The notes: a model not told the origin generated them from the sequence alone. A stretch of 64,000 nucleotides of DNA from Bacillus sp. sid0103 (GCF_019219025.1 NZ_JAHUWN010000002.1:310001-374000), one strand, 5' to 3'. Positions 23,773 to 32,824 are shown, counted from the first letter of the stretch. Made by a program: numbers and translations.

Positions 23773-25560
23773 ATGTTCAATAAATATCCAATTAACCCTG
23801 TGCGTCAACTTCTTGAATCCAACCCACTCAGGGTTGGGTATGAATCCATTATTGAAAACATCCTAGCAAACTTGGAAACAGATCCGAACCGATTTCCTTT
23901 GGTAGTGATTGACGGGACTCATGGGGTCGATTACCAAAAGTTCCTTCAACCCTTAATTGCGACGATAGAAAAACAAGGATACACTCCGATTGTCCACAGT
24001 ACAGCTGGTTACATAAAATCTGGTGAAGCGCTCCGGGAACAATTCGCTGTGAACATTACCGACAATCGTGCCTTTGGCTATGTGGTCGAAGCTGATATTT
24101 CTGCATATTTTGTGGACCATGCCCAGTCTAGCCTAGCAGCGTCCCTCCAAAAAGAAGACAGCACCGGAAAAAAAGTAGCGATCGTTTTTGGTCCAGGTGC
24201 CTATTGGCTTACAGAAGGTACTTGTGATGTAGTCTATTTTCTCGATCTTTCCAGGGAAGCCCAACAAACTGAATATAAAAAGAATCTCTTAAATTTCGGA
24301 ATGACGTGGAACCGTGACTTTGTCGAAAAGTATAAGATTGCTTATTTCGTCGAATGGCCGATCCTCGAAACCTATCGTAAGAAACTCCTAAGCAGGATCG
24401 ATGTTTACGTGGATATGAACAACCCAAATAAACCAGTCACCACCACTGGTGCCGGACTAAAAGCCATCATAGCGCAAATAACAAAAGCCCCGATGCGAGT
24501 AAAACCGTTCTTTGCACCAGGAGTTTGGGGCGGTCAATACCTCAAAGACATGGCCGACCTTCCCGAAGATTGGATCAACTGCGCTTGGGGATTTGAGCCG
24601 ATTGCTCCTGAAAATTCGATTCTTATCGGGTATGAAGATACCGTCATTGAGGTACCATTTCTCATCATCATGGCACTCGAGCACACAGCGATTATGGGGA
24701 ACCGTTCGGTTGGATTATTCGGCGATTATTTTCCTGTCCGCTTCGATTATCTAGATACCATTGATGGAGATAACCTGTCCTGCCAGGTTCATCCGAAACA
24801 AGATTATGTTCGCAAACAGTTCAATGAACTAATGACGCAACAAGAATCCTATTACATTATGGAAAAGAAAGGTGACTCGAAAGTCTACCTCGGATTAACA
24901 GAAAACAGCACCAAAGAAGGATTCCTAAATGCGGTAGTCCATTCACAAGAAACAGCGGAACCGATGCCATTCACAGACTATGTCAATGAGTTCGATTCGG
25001 AAAAAGGCGACTTGTTCCTGATTCCAACTGGAACGGTACACTGTTCAGGCAAAGATAATCTGGTCCTAGAAATTTCCTCGACCACTTGGTGGTTTACCTT
25101 TAAAATCTATGATTACTTACGGAAGGACTTAGATGGAAAACCGCGCCCTGTCAACATTGACCATGGCTTTGAGAATATTGATTTTCATAAAAAAACCGAC
25201 TGGGTTAAAGGAAACTTGATCCCTGAACCACAGCTGATTCAACAACAAGGCGAGAACGAAGAATACTTGCTCGGTCAACGCGATGATCTCCTTTTCTACG
25301 TCAAACGGATTCACCTGCACACCGACTGGCAGGATCACACAAACGATGAATTCGTGATGTATAACCTTGTCGAAGGAGAAAAAGTGCGCATCGTCTCCTG
25401 TGATGATACGACCGTATTTGTTGAACTGGCTTATGCTGAATCGTATATTCTCCCATCAGTGTTCGGTTCCTATAAGATTGTCAATCTCGGATCCACTCCA
25501 TGTAAACTCATTAAAGCAGGGGTCTCTCCTGACTGGGATGTGAGTTTCATTGAAAGCTGA
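23773..25560 (+). CDS. Class I mannose-6-phosphate isomerase with extra N-terminal kinase-like domain
   Basis: About 595 residues. ATG at 23773 (MFNKYPINPVRQ) is chosen because GGGAGGAA lies nine bases upstream. The C-terminal part (about 255-595) is a type I phosphomannose isomerase: metal-site Q338/H340 in CQVHP, YYIMEKKGDSKVYLGLTE, and H423 in GTVHCSGKDNLVLEIS. It would convert mannose 6-phosphate to fructose 6-phosphate. The first 240 residues resemble a uridine-kinase-type P-loop fold with a degraded phosphate loop (VVIDGTHGVDY instead of GxxxxGKS/T), suggesting a non-catalytic or sensing role. The gene overlaps the following ROK kinase by 11 bases, so isomerase and kinase are probably made together. 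Confidence 0.85.
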   Translation: MFNKYPINPVRQLLESNPLRVGYESIIENILANLETDPNRFPLVVIDGTHGVDYQKFLQPLIATIEKQGYTPIVHSTAGYIKSGEALREQFAVNITDNRAFGYVVEADISAYFVDHAQSSLAASLQKEDSTGKKVAIVFGPGAYWLTEGTCDVVYFLDLSREAQQTEYKKNLLNFGMTWNRDFVEKYKIAYFVEWPILETYRKKLLSRIDVYVDMNNPNKPVTTTGAGLKAIIAQITKAPMRVKPFFAPGVWGGQYLKDMADLPEDWINCAWGFEPIAPENSILIGYEDTVIEVPFLIIMALEHTAIMGNRSVGLFGDYFPVRFDYLDTIDGDNLSCQVHPKQDYVRKQFNELMTQQESYYIMEKKGDSKVYLGLTENSTKEGFLNAVVHSQETAEPMPFTDYVNEFDSEKGDLFLIPTGTVHCSGKDNLVLEISSTTWWFTFKIYDYLRKDLDGKPRPVNIDHGFENIDFHKKTDWVKGNLIPEPQLIQQQGENEEYLLGQRDDLLFYVKRIHLHTDWQDHTNDEFVMYNLVEGEKVRIVSCDDTTVFVELAYAESYILPSVFGSYKIVNLGSTPCKLIKAGVSPDWDVSFIES

Positions 25561-26479
25561 TCTTGTTTTTGCTTTAGATGTAGGCGGTACATTTATTAAG
25601 GCATGCGTCATAGAGCAAACGGTGCTGATGGATGAGACCGTTTGCGAGTTTGAGGCACACTCTCAAGAAAGCAAGGACATCCTCATCGATCATTTTGCCA
25701 ACATACTCGAGACCCTTGCCAGAAAATACACACAGGTTAAAGAACTGGACGGCGGACCCTCATTCCATGGAAAATCAATCGGAATCGGTTTTGCCTTCCC
25801 TGGTCCCTTCGATTATGAAAATGGAATTAGTTTTATTAAGGGCTTAAATAAGTTCGAATCCTTGTACGGGGTTTCGCTTCGGGAACAACTACTTATGAAA
25901 TTAAGCTCAACGCACCTGTTTGAAGGCACGAAGGAGATTCAGCTGTCCTTTGAGAATGATGGCCGCCTGTTCGGACTTGGGGCGAGCACGAACTATCCAG
26001 GTGAGCGATTAATTTGCCTAACGATCGGAACGGGACTTGGCTCGGTATTTATTGACGAGGGGAACATTATCTATGGTGGGGAACATGTTCCTGCTGGGGG
26101 CTATTTATATAATCAATGGTTCCAAGACCAAATGGTTGATGACCATTTCTCGCGCAGAGGTATTTTGAAAGTGGCGGCGGAAGAAGGACTGCTGCATGAA
26201 GGCATAGATGTAAAAGACATCGCCGAGTTAGCGAAGAGTGGAAATAAACAGGCAAGTTCCATTTTCCTTCAATTTGGCAGCGACCTCGGGGAAATGCTCC
26301 TCCCATTTATTGAACAATTTCATCCGGACCGAATCATCATCGGAGGACAAATCGCCAAAAGTTTTGACCTATTTCAAAGCAGTTTGAACGAAAAGTTGCA
26401 CAAAACATCTACAAAGACTACTTCACTTGAACATGCACTAAAGCATACATTTATTGGTATTTCTAGGTTATTTGCCTAA
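25550..26479 (+). CDS. ROK-family sugar kinase
   Basis: 309 residues. The TTG start lies inside the end of the PMI gene (11-base overlap). The kinase residues are intact: DVGGTFIK (10-17), catalytic D137 in ENDGRLFGLG, and LTIGTGLGSVF as second phosphate loop. The zinc motif CxCGxxGC of most ROK kinases is missing. With PMI upstream, the likely reaction is ATP-dependent phosphorylation of mannose (or a related hexose) to the 6-phosphate. About one third of its sequence can be aligned by eye with the ROK protein at 21571, for example FAFPGPFDYxNG and NKFESLYGV in both, so they are recent paralogues. Confidence 0.88.
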   Translation: MKADLVFALDVGGTFIKACVIEQTVLMDETVCEFEAHSQESKDILIDHFANILETLARKYTQVKELDGGPSFHGKSIGIGFAFPGPFDYENGISFIKGLNKFESLYGVSLREQLLMKLSSTHLFEGTKEIQLSFENDGRLFGLGASTNYPGERLICLTIGTGLGSVFIDEGNIIYGGEHVPAGGYLYNQWFQDQMVDDHFSRRGILKVAAEEGLLHEGIDVKDIAELAKSGNKQASSIFLQFGSDLGEMLLPFIEQFHPDRIIIGGQIAKSFDLFQSSLNEKLHKTSTKTTSLEHALKHTFIGISRLFA

Positions 26480-26491
26480 GACAATGACCTG

Positions 26492-26518
26492 AGCCAGGCG
26501 AAACGCCTGGCTTTTTTA
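26492..26518 (+). terminator. Rho-independent terminator of the PMI-ROK unit
   Basis: Stem AGCCAGGC / GCCTGGCT, loop GAAAC, T6 tail. Nearly identical to the terminator at 14232, including the upstream AATGACCTG. Confidence 0.88.
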
Positions 26519-26566
26519 ACTTTTCTTAGATGGGTAACTATAAAAAGGTAACTAATAAACTGGCTT

Positions 26567-26692
26567 GGCGGAATAACTGATGATGTTGGCGGAATCCCTC
26601 TGCAGTTTGGCGGAATAAATCTAAAAATCGACGGAATTCCTCCACTTATTGGCGGAATTCAATCATCATATGGCGGAATAATTCCAAACGCA
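26567..26692. repeat. Array 3: 21-bp repeat of GGCGGAAT, six units
   Basis: GGCGGAAT (one unit GACGGAAT) starts at 26567, 26588, 26609, 26630, 26651 and 26672, every interval exactly 21. A near-copy of the same six-unit array is at 42808. It lies in the convergent gap between the ROK gene and the FAH-family gene. Confidence 0.9.
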
Positions 26693-26718
26693 ACTGATAG
26701 ATTACTAGATTCACTGAA

Positions 26719-26775
26719 AAAAGTTGAATTTCCGCTGAAATTACCATCCAGCTATCGGAAATTCAACTTTTATTT
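26719..26775 (-). terminator. Long bidirectional terminator hairpin
   Basis: AAGTTGAATTTCCG / CGGAAATTCAACTT with a loop of about 25 bases and T-rich flanks. It ends the large minus-strand catabolic operon 14 bases after the FAH gene stop. Confidence 0.75.
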
Positions 26776-26788
26776 GCGAAACCATCGT

Positions 26789-27649
26789 TTAAGAACGTTT
26801 AACAAATGTATTCGTAAGCACACCTAATCCCTCAATCTCAATATCAACGCGGTCCCCCTCTTTTAAATACGCTTGTTTTTCTGGCGGATACCCTAGCACC
26901 ACGCCTTCAGGAGTACCCGTCAGGACAATATCACCAGGTGATAACGTCATATATTGCGAGAGGTAACTCAAGAGATACTCGCAATCGAAAATCATGTCTG
27001 ATGTATTCGACCTTTGCCGTAGTTCCCCATTAACATAGGATTTAATTGCTAGCTGATTTGGATTTTCGATTTCTTCCGACGTGACCAGATAAGGACCTAG
27101 CGGACTAAATCCATCACAGGTTTTCCCAAGCAGCCATTGATTAGTTCGAAATTGTAGGTCACGTGCGGATAAATCATTCGTAGCACAATATCCCAACACG
27201 CATTTATGTGCATCTTCCCGAGCAACGTGTTTCATTTTCTTTCCAACTACAATCACCAATTCAGCTTCATAATCTAATTGATTCGTTTCATTCGGGATGG
27301 CAATCTCCGCTTGATGAGCGGTTAAGGTATTATTAAATTTATTAAAAATAATTGGATATTCTGGAATTGGAGCGTTGGTTTCTTCGGCATGTTTCCGATA
27401 ATTCAATCCGATACAAATGATTTTCCCAGGATTCGGTACACACGGACCGAGTTGTAATTCTTCCTCATTTAATAGCTGCCGCTTAATTTCTCCATTTTCG
27501 ACCTGATTTACTACACTTGAAAGCTCCTCTAATACTTGTTGACCACCTGATACTATTTCTTCAAAGCTTTGAGGTATCTCTAAGATACCTGCATCCAGTT
27601 TAATGCCAACGTTTAAACGATTTTCTCGATAAAAGGTTAAGAGTTTCAT
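26789..27649 (-). CDS. Fumarylacetoacetate-hydrolase-family enzyme
   Basis: 286 residues, ATG behind AGAGGGA. FAH-fold features: IICIGLNYRKHAEE (about 76-89), the metal-binding region DYEAELVIVVGKK (about 127-139), ATNDLSARDLQ (about 155-165), and GDIVLTGTPEGVVLG (about 238-252). Members hydrolyse C-C bonds of 2,4-diketo acids or act on acylpyruvates. In non-phosphorylating L-fucose or L-rhamnose pathways such an enzyme cleaves 2,4-diketo-3-deoxy-aldonate to pyruvate and a hydroxy acid. Next to lactonase, dehydratase and SDR genes that role fits well here. It is the last gene of the operon, separated from the SDR gene by tandem remnants (27674-27816). Confidence 0.88.
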   Translation of the reverse strand: MKLLTFYRENRLNVGIKLDAGILEIPQSFEEIVSGGQQVLEELSSVVNQVENGEIKRQLLNEEELQLGPCVPNPGKIICIGLNYRKHAEETNAPIPEYPIIFNKFNNTLTAHQAEIAIPNETNQLDYEAELVIVVGKKMKHVAREDAHKCVLGYCATNDLSARDLQFRTNQWLLGKTCDGFSPLGPYLVTSEEIENPNQLAIKSYVNGELRQRSNTSDMIFDCEYLLSYLSQYMTLSPGDIVLTGTPEGVVLGYPPEKQAYLKEGDRVDIEIEGLGVLTNTFVKRS

Positions 27650-27673
27650 AAAATCCCTCTTTCATTGTATTTA

Positions 27674-27816
27674 CTAGGCCATTTTCCAAACATAGTTCCA
27701 CCCTCATTTTATAGAGTTAACTACGCCATTTTTCCGAACATTTCTCCTCTATCCATTTATAGAGTTAACTACGCCATTTTTCCAAACGTCGCTCCACTAT
27801 CCATTTATTGAATTAA
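27674..27816 (-). repeat. Three tandem 48-bp copies of the 3' end of the SDR gene
   Basis: On the minus strand the last codons of the SDR gene (GATFGKMA, stop TAG at 27817) recur three times with stops at 27769, 27721 and 27674, spaced 48, 48 and 47. Each copy still reads DSGATFGKMA, DRGEMFGKMA and EGGTMFGKWP followed by a stop. The 15 bases between copies (TTAACTCTATAAATG-like) are conserved too. Confidence 0.85.
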
Positions 27817-28590
27817 CTACGCCATCTTCCCAAACGTGGCCCCGCCATCAATATATAATGGGGATCCCATCATAAACTTGGACTCATCAGAAGCTAGAAA
27901 CAAGGCCGCTTGAGCGACATCTGTTGGTTTTCCTAACTCACCACTAAGTTGACGCTTTTTAATCGTTTCCAGCGCTTCATCATAATTTTCGTAGAATTTA
28001 CGCAAATATTCATCAACAAATGGCGTTAGAATCGTACCTGGCAATAAGGCATTGACGCGAATATTATACGGAGCATAATCGACCTGCATCGCTTTCGTTA
28101 ACGATAGAACGGCTCCCTTTGTAGCCGCATAGACCGCTCGCTTGAGCAGACCCAATTCTGCCACGCATGACGACATATTGATAATACAGCCTTCTTTTCG
28201 GTCGATCATGTGTGGAAGCACATATTTGCTCGGTAGAAACACGCCTTTCACATTCACATCGACCACTCGGTCCCATAACTCCTCTGATACTTCATGGAGA
28301 GCGCCTACCCCCGAAATACCGGCATTATTGAATAATACATCGATCCTTCCGTACAATGCTAATGCTTGAATGATCATCGCTTCGACCTCTGCTGCATTGG
28401 TTACATCTGCTTGTAAAAAAACAGCTTCCCCTCCTTCAGCATGAATCTCATCAACCGTCCTTTTCCCCTGTTCTCCTGAAAGATCATTCACAATAACCTT
28501 GGCCCCTTCGCTTGCAAACAGCAGGGCTGTACTCTGCCCAATCCCCGAACCCGCCCCTGTAATGAGCGTCACCTTATCTCTTAGTCTCAT
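27817..28590 (-). CDS. SDR-family NAD(P)-dependent dehydrogenase (1)
   Basis: 257 residues, ATG behind GAGGAGG. Classical short-chain dehydrogenase: cofactor motif TGAGSGIG (about 11-18), NNAG (about 88-91), catalytic Ser in NMSS, and YAATK (Tyr and Lys) near 154-158. The acidic NDLSG after the second strand suggests NAD preference. In this operon it may oxidise the aldose to its lactone or the 2-keto-3-deoxy acid to the diketo acid; a second SDR (31843) could take the other step. Its 3' end is the source of the tandem remnants downstream. Confidence 0.9.
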   Translation of the reverse strand: MRLRDKVTLITGAGSGIGQSTALLFASEGAKVIVNDLSGEQGKRTVDEIHAEGGEAVFLQADVTNAAEVEAMIIQALALYGRIDVLFNNAGISGVGALHEVSEELWDRVVDVNVKGVFLPSKYVLPHMIDRKEGCIINMSSCVAELGLLKRAVYAATKGAVLSLTKAMQVDYAPYNIRVNALLPGTILTPFVDEYLRKFYENYDEALETIKKRQLSGELGKPTDVAQAALFLASDESKFMMGSPLYIDGGATFGKMA

Positions 28591-28653
28591 GCTATCGCCT
28601 CCTCTATCAACGTTTTAACCGGAAAAACAGTTTGAAACTCGCCCTTTAAAACT

Positions 28654-29703
28654 TCACCCCTCCACATGATAGGCTTGTAGATTCATCCAAAAGCTCTTCG
28701 TTTCATTTTGGGCAATCTCAGCTGCGGTGCCGTTACGAATCGCTTCTTCTAAACCATGTGTCGGGTAGCTGCTAAAAGGTTCCAAGCCAATATTGTAATG
28801 TCTTCCGTACCAAGGATAGGATTTCGTTGCTCCAAATTCCTGCCAATACCATAAATAAGGGAACTGCGCGGCATCCCATTCCACTTTTAAGCCGAGATTG
28901 ATTTGAGCGTTTTCGAGAGAATACCACCCATTAGAACCGAACTCCGTTAAATACACAATATCTGATAAAGCTCCCTTTTCGGGGAGAACCGACAGATCGA
29001 GTGAGCCATGTTCCGAATCGGCCACTGGCCACGGATACCTTTTTCCCCGAGTAATTCGACCGGGTGCAGCGACATCGGAATCGGAGGCTTCTGTGACGAT
29101 TTGAACTCCATCCGGAAGTCCAATCCTGCTGCCTGGAATCATAAAAGGTTTACCAAAAACCAGATGATGCCCCCACATGTATTGCAAATTAGTGGCACTT
29201 AGGTTTTCCAACTCCTCAGCAATCTTGAGTTCAGCCGAACCGTCCTTCAAGGTATAAGTTCTTTTTAATAGAAACGGAATCTTCTTCGTCCTCACCGAAA
29301 GGGTAACTGCAATTTCCTCTGCCGTGTCCTTGATAATTTCATAGTCCCAGGGCATATGGGCAACCTCACCGTGCTGGCCATATTGTGCACCTAAATAGGA
29401 GGTGGCAGGCCCGCCATTGGGCAGAATCTCCTGCCAGCCGCCAGGGTAATAGTCCAAAAACGTTGCGGATGGATCAACCGATGTTGACAGGTAGTCAGTC
29501 GGATTTTGCACGCCATTTTCCGATAACCAGATGACATCGATTCCTAACGGTTTATAAACGAATTCGAACACTTCTGCCCCTTTATCTAATAAGATCGAAC
29601 AGCGAAGTTTATCATTTTCGAGGACGAGCACTTTCATCCCATAATACGTATATTGATCATGAATTCGGCAGCCGTAGTTCCGTTGTTTACGATATTTTTG
29701 CAT
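28654..29703 (-). CDS. DUF4432 / aldose-1-epimerase-superfamily protein
   Basis: 349 residues, ATG behind GGGGGG. The sequence reads as the galactose-mutarotase-like beta-sandwich of DUF4432: LRCSILLDKGAEVFEFVYKP (about 34-53), YYPGGWQEILPNGGP (about 85-99), GQHGEVAHMPWDYEI (about 108-122) and MWGHHLVFGKPF (about 176-187), with histidines in the positions used for anomer conversion. Such proteins interconvert anomers or isomers of free sugars. No signal peptide. It would supply the correct anomer to the dehydrogenase encoded in the same operon. Confidence 0.82.
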   Translation of the reverse strand: MQKYRKQRNYGCRIHDQYTYYGMKVLVLENDKLRCSILLDKGAEVFEFVYKPLGIDVIWLSENGVQNPTDYLSTSVDPSATFLDYYPGGWQEILPNGGPATSYLGAQYGQHGEVAHMPWDYEIIKDTAEEIAVTLSVRTKKIPFLLKRTYTLKDGSAELKIAEELENLSATNLQYMWGHHLVFGKPFMIPGSRIGLPDGVQIVTEASDSDVAAPGRITRGKRYPWPVADSEHGSLDLSVLPEKGALSDIVYLTEFGSNGWYSLENAQINLGLKVEWDAAQFPYLWYWQEFGATKSYPWYGRHYNIGLEPFSSYPTHGLEEAIRNGTAAEIAQNETKSFWMNLQAYHVEG

Positions 29704-29723
29704 GGAAATGCCCCCCTAACACG

Positions 29724-30575
29724 CTAGTCCATTACACCAGGGATGCGCGTAATATGCCATCTTCCTAGATTAGACGTGTACAAGTCCTTTCCATGAATCA
29801 CGCAATTAGTCGGATGGCACAATGTATGGGCTGTAGGATCATAACAAAGAAGCTCCAACCCTGCCTCTTCTGACCAGCGATAAATGAGCGAAGGTTCATA
29901 GCAAGGAATATAAAGTCTGCCCCGATCATCCAACGCCAAGCCATCGGGCAGCGCATCCACCTCGACCACGGTTTCCTTTGGCCCAGGCTCCCCATCCGCG
30001 TCAATTGGAATCCGGCTTATCCGTTTGGCAAAGGTTTCAGCGACATAGAGACAAGAATTTTGCGAATCCAGGACAAGCCCGTTTGCAAAAACAAGGTCCT
30101 TCTCGTACCACATCCTCCCCTCACCGCTCTGCAAATCAAACCTCCAAATCCCCGGCCCCGGCTTACCTGAATCATGACTATCCGTGACGTAAAGATAGTT
30201 TCTGTCGTCATCGACGACGGGTACATTCGGAATTTTCATTTGCCCCTCACCATTTGAAAACAAGCGAACCTCTCCACTCGCAGGGTCGATTTTAAAGACA
30301 GACGACTGTTTAAGATCACATGCATATAAAAAACCTTCGCGATCAAAGGTGACACCTAACACAAAACCACCGGTATCGGCCACTTTTTCAATCCCGTTTC
30401 CACTGATTCGAAAAATCTCTCCTTGCTCTCCCCCCGTCCAAATATCGCCGTTCTGGTCGATGGCAATTCCTTCAGGATGATTCAATTGCGGGGAAGTAAA
30501 GGTTCCATCAAAAAAAACGTCCATTTGTTCAATCCCATATCTAGCTTTCAATCCGGACCATTCCGGTTTAGTCAT
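29724..30575 (-). CDS. SMP-30/gluconolactonase-family lactonase
   Basis: 283 residues, ATG behind GGAGGTG. Six-bladed propeller of the SMP-30/LRE family: NHPEGIAIDQNGDIWTGGEQ (37-56) with a metal-binding glutamate, VLGVTFDREG, YVTDSHDSG, FANGLVLDSQNSCLYVAET (metal-binding Asn) and LPDGLALDDRGRLYIPCY (metal-binding Asp). It should hydrolyse a sugar-acid lactone, using a divalent cation. It sits between the epimerase-like gene and the enolase-family dehydratase gene, the order expected of an oxidative aldose pathway. Confidence 0.88.
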   Translation of the reverse strand: MTKPEWSGLKARYGIEQMDVFFDGTFTSPQLNHPEGIAIDQNGDIWTGGEQGEIFRISGNGIEKVADTGGFVLGVTFDREGFLYACDLKQSSVFKIDPASGEVRLFSNGEGQMKIPNVPVVDDDRNYLYVTDSHDSGKPGPGIWRFDLQSGEGRMWYEKDLVFANGLVLDSQNSCLYVAETFAKRISRIPIDADGEPGPKETVVEVDALPDGLALDDRGRLYIPCYEPSLIYRWSEEAGLELLCYDPTAHTLCHPTNCVIHGKDLYTSNLGRWHITRIPGVMD

Positions 30576-30599
30576 AATTTGACACCTCCATCACATTTT

Positions 30600-31829
30600 T
30601 TACCGTCCAACCTCCAAATGGTTTCCCCAGCGCTGATTCGGAACAAGCGAAAACCACTCTGGCCGAATCGGGTCACGGTCATAAGGATAACCGCCTAGTT
30701 GTTGGTATAATTCGGCATATTCCTGGAGTTTATCGCGATCAACGGTAACCCCTAAGCCAGGTCCATCTGGGACTTTGATCGCCCCATTTTCATAGCGGAG
30801 CTTGCCGCCTACTAAAATATCATCTTCTAAATGGTGATAATGCGCATCACCCGCAAATGTCAGATTCGGAATAACCGCACCGAGGTGAAGCATTGTCGCT
30901 AATTGAATTCCTAGTTCACCCGAGGAATGGACAGCCACACCTAGCTGGAAGGTTTCACAAACGCCCGCTGCTTTTATGCATTGGCGGATTCCACCCCAAA
31001 AGGTCGTATCGAGTAAAATGACATCGATCGCCGGGTTAAGGACATTAGCTGCCAATTGCTCAAAATTAACCACAACCGTATTCGTTGCAGTGGGAATGCG
31101 AACCATGGAACGAACACGGCGCATCCCATTTAACCCCCATGTCGGGTCCTCAAAATAATCATTATTTAACCCTTCAATCGCTTGCCCGAAACGTATCGCA
31201 TCCTCCACACTTAAGGCCGCATTCGGATCATAGCGGAGCCGGTCCTCTGGAAATTCAGCGGCAAGGGCCTGGTAACATTCGAGTTCGTAGTCAGGGTGGA
31301 ACACACCGCCTTTTAATTTGTGCGAGGTAAAACCATACCTTTGTTTTAAATCCCTGGCATGCGCGATAAGTTGATCGATCGTCCGGACCTCCCCGGCACC
31401 TGTTTGTTCATGAGGTAAGCGAAAAAACAGATAACTGGCAAAAGGAACTTCCTCGCGAACCTTTCCACCAAGAAGTTGAGAAACGGGTACGCCTAATTTT
31501 TTTCCGATAATATCTAAACAGGCAAATTCAACAGCTGCAAGCAATTGGGTGCGATTATTATAGAGGCTTGCGGTTGGATTACAAATTTTAAACCGCAATT
31601 CTTCTAATTGGAATGGATCGTGCCCGACCAGATAGGATTTTAAACCCGCAAAAGCGATCTCCGCACTTTCTCCGCCGCCGCCCATCTCTCCAAATCCCGT
31701 AATACCTTCATCTGTTTCCACTTCGAGAATGGTTCGGACGAATCGCCCCCAGTGAGCACCGTTGCTGTGGCGCAGCGGACTGTCGATCGGCATGGTGACC
31801 GTAGTCGCTTTCAAATTCGTTATTTTCAT
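30600..31829 (-). CDS. Enolase-superfamily sugar-acid dehydratase, glucarate-dehydratase-like
   Basis: 409 residues, ATG behind AGAGGAGGAG. The active-site pattern follows the glucarate dehydratase subgroup: KxK base motif K171-L-K173 in SHKLKGG, Mg ligands D201 (YDPNAA), E227 (YFEDP) and N250 (TATN), and a His-Asp pair D274 ([10 protein letters not shown]) and H301 (AVHSSGELG). Such enzymes dehydrate an aldonate or aldarate to a 2-keto-3-deoxy acid. The genomic neighbours (lactonase, SDRs, FAH) point to an aldonate derived from the sugar freed by the GH38 enzymes, rather than to glucarate. The substrate remains inferred. Confidence 0.88.
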   Translation of the reverse strand: MKITNLKATTVTMPIDSPLRHSNGAHWGRFVRTILEVETDEGITGFGEMGGGGESAEIAFAGLKSYLVGHDPFQLEELRFKICNPTASLYNNRTQLLAAVEFACLDIIGKKLGVPVSQLLGGKVREEVPFASYLFFRLPHEQTGAGEVRTIDQLIAHARDLKQRYGFTSHKLKGGVFHPDYELECYQALAAEFPEDRLRYDPNAALSVEDAIRFGQAIEGLNNDYFEDPTWGLNGMRRVRSMVRIPTATNTVVVNFEQLAANVLNPAIDVILLDTTFWGGIRQCIKAAGVCETFQLGVAVHSSGELGIQLATMLHLGAVIPNLTFAGDAHYHHLEDDILVGGKLRYENGAIKVPDGPGLGVTVDRDKLQEYAELYQQLGGYPYDRDPIRPEWFSLVPNQRWGNHLEVGR

Positions 31830-31842
31830 CTAGACTCCTCCT

Positions 31843-32634
31843 CTATTCTGGTAACCGAACGCCAAGGGCGGCGAGCATCCCGCCATCAATTTTTATTTCT
31901 GCCCCCGTCACAAATTTAGCCTTATCGCTGGCTAAAAAAGCAATCATTTCTGCTACCTCATCAGGGGTACCTACCCGGCCGACTGGATGCATTTTTCCCC
32001 AATCGTCCACGATTTTTTCTTGGCTTTTATTCGCCTTAAATAAGTCCGCTGCCCCTCGTAGCATTGGCGTATCAACCGAAGCTGGACAGACCACATTGAC
32101 TCGAATATTCTCGTCGGCATGATCAAGAGCCATCGCCCGTGTCATCGCATTAATCCCGCCCTTACTAGCAGTATAGGCAACGACGCCCTTTTGCGAGGCA
32201 AATGCTTGAACGGAAGAAACGTTGACAATCGCTCCACCGCCCCGATTTCTCATTTCTTTGACCGCATATTTAGACGAAAGAAACATTCCCTTTAAATTAA
32301 TGTTGATCACTTCATCCCATACTTCTTCACTTGTCTCCAAAACATCACCGTATCGTTGTACCCCGGCACTATTGACAAGAATATCGATTCCACCATATTC
32401 CCGAGTCGCATACTGCATGAGCATTTCCACTTCCTCTGCGGAACGAACGTCTGCCTTAAAGCCTTTTACCTTTAGTCCCGCCTCCTGTAATCGTTGTCCA
32501 CTTTCTTTCACGACCGTATCGCGGGATCCACAGATGACAACACTTGCTCCACCTTGAGCGAGCCTTTTAGCCGCAGCATAGCCAATTCCCAGTGATCCGC
32601 CCGTTATGACCGCTACTTTCCCCTGAAAATCCAT
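31843..32634 (-). CDS. SDR-family NAD(P)-dependent dehydrogenase (2)
   Basis: 263 residues, ATG behind AGGAGTGAG. TGGSLGIG cofactor motif (about 11-18), NSAG (about 87-90), NVSS and YTASK (about 158-162), and ICGSRDT after the second strand, which suits NADP more than NAD. First of the oxidative-pathway gene set on the minus strand and 13 bases before the enolase-family gene. Candidate for the aldose 1-dehydrogenase or the keto-deoxy-acid dehydrogenase. It shares with SDR 1 only family-level similarity. Confidence 0.9.
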   Translation of the reverse strand: MDFQGKVAVITGGSLGIGYAAAKRLAQGGASVVICGSRDTVVKESGQRLQEAGLKVKGFKADVRSAEEVEMLMQYATREYGGIDILVNSAGVQRYGDVLETSEEVWDEVININLKGMFLSSKYAVKEMRNRGGGAIVNVSSVQAFASQKGVVAYTASKGGINAMTRAMALDHADENIRVNVVCPASVDTPMLRGAADLFKANKSQEKIVDDWGKMHPVGRVGTPDEVAEMIAFLASDKAKFVTGAEIKIDGGMLAALGVRLPE

Positions 32635-32773
32635 CCTCTCACTCCTAGCATTACAATTATTAAGAATATTATAAAAATTATTTCCCTAATAAGTCTTTAA
32701 AGGGAAGCGTCAACTTTTTATAATTTGAGGACAAGGTTCATCCTGCCACTTGGAGTTCTTACGATGTTGAATA

Positions 32774-32824
32774 AAAAAATGAGAGGCTAGTTTAGATAGG
32801 CAGCACCTATTTCATCTAGCCTCC
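32774..32824 (-). terminator. Terminator-like hairpin after GH38 B
   Basis: On the minus strand GGAGGCTAG and CTAGCCTC flank a loop and are followed by a T6 run. It lies between the GH38 gene at 32876 and the SDR gene at 31843, so the oxidative genes may be transcribed partly by read-through or from their own promoter in 32640-32770. Confidence 0.65.

Noticed and set aside
26567..26692. CRISPR array
   Set aside because: The period is only 21 bp with an eight-base core and no unique spacers of 30 or more bases; no cas genes nearby.
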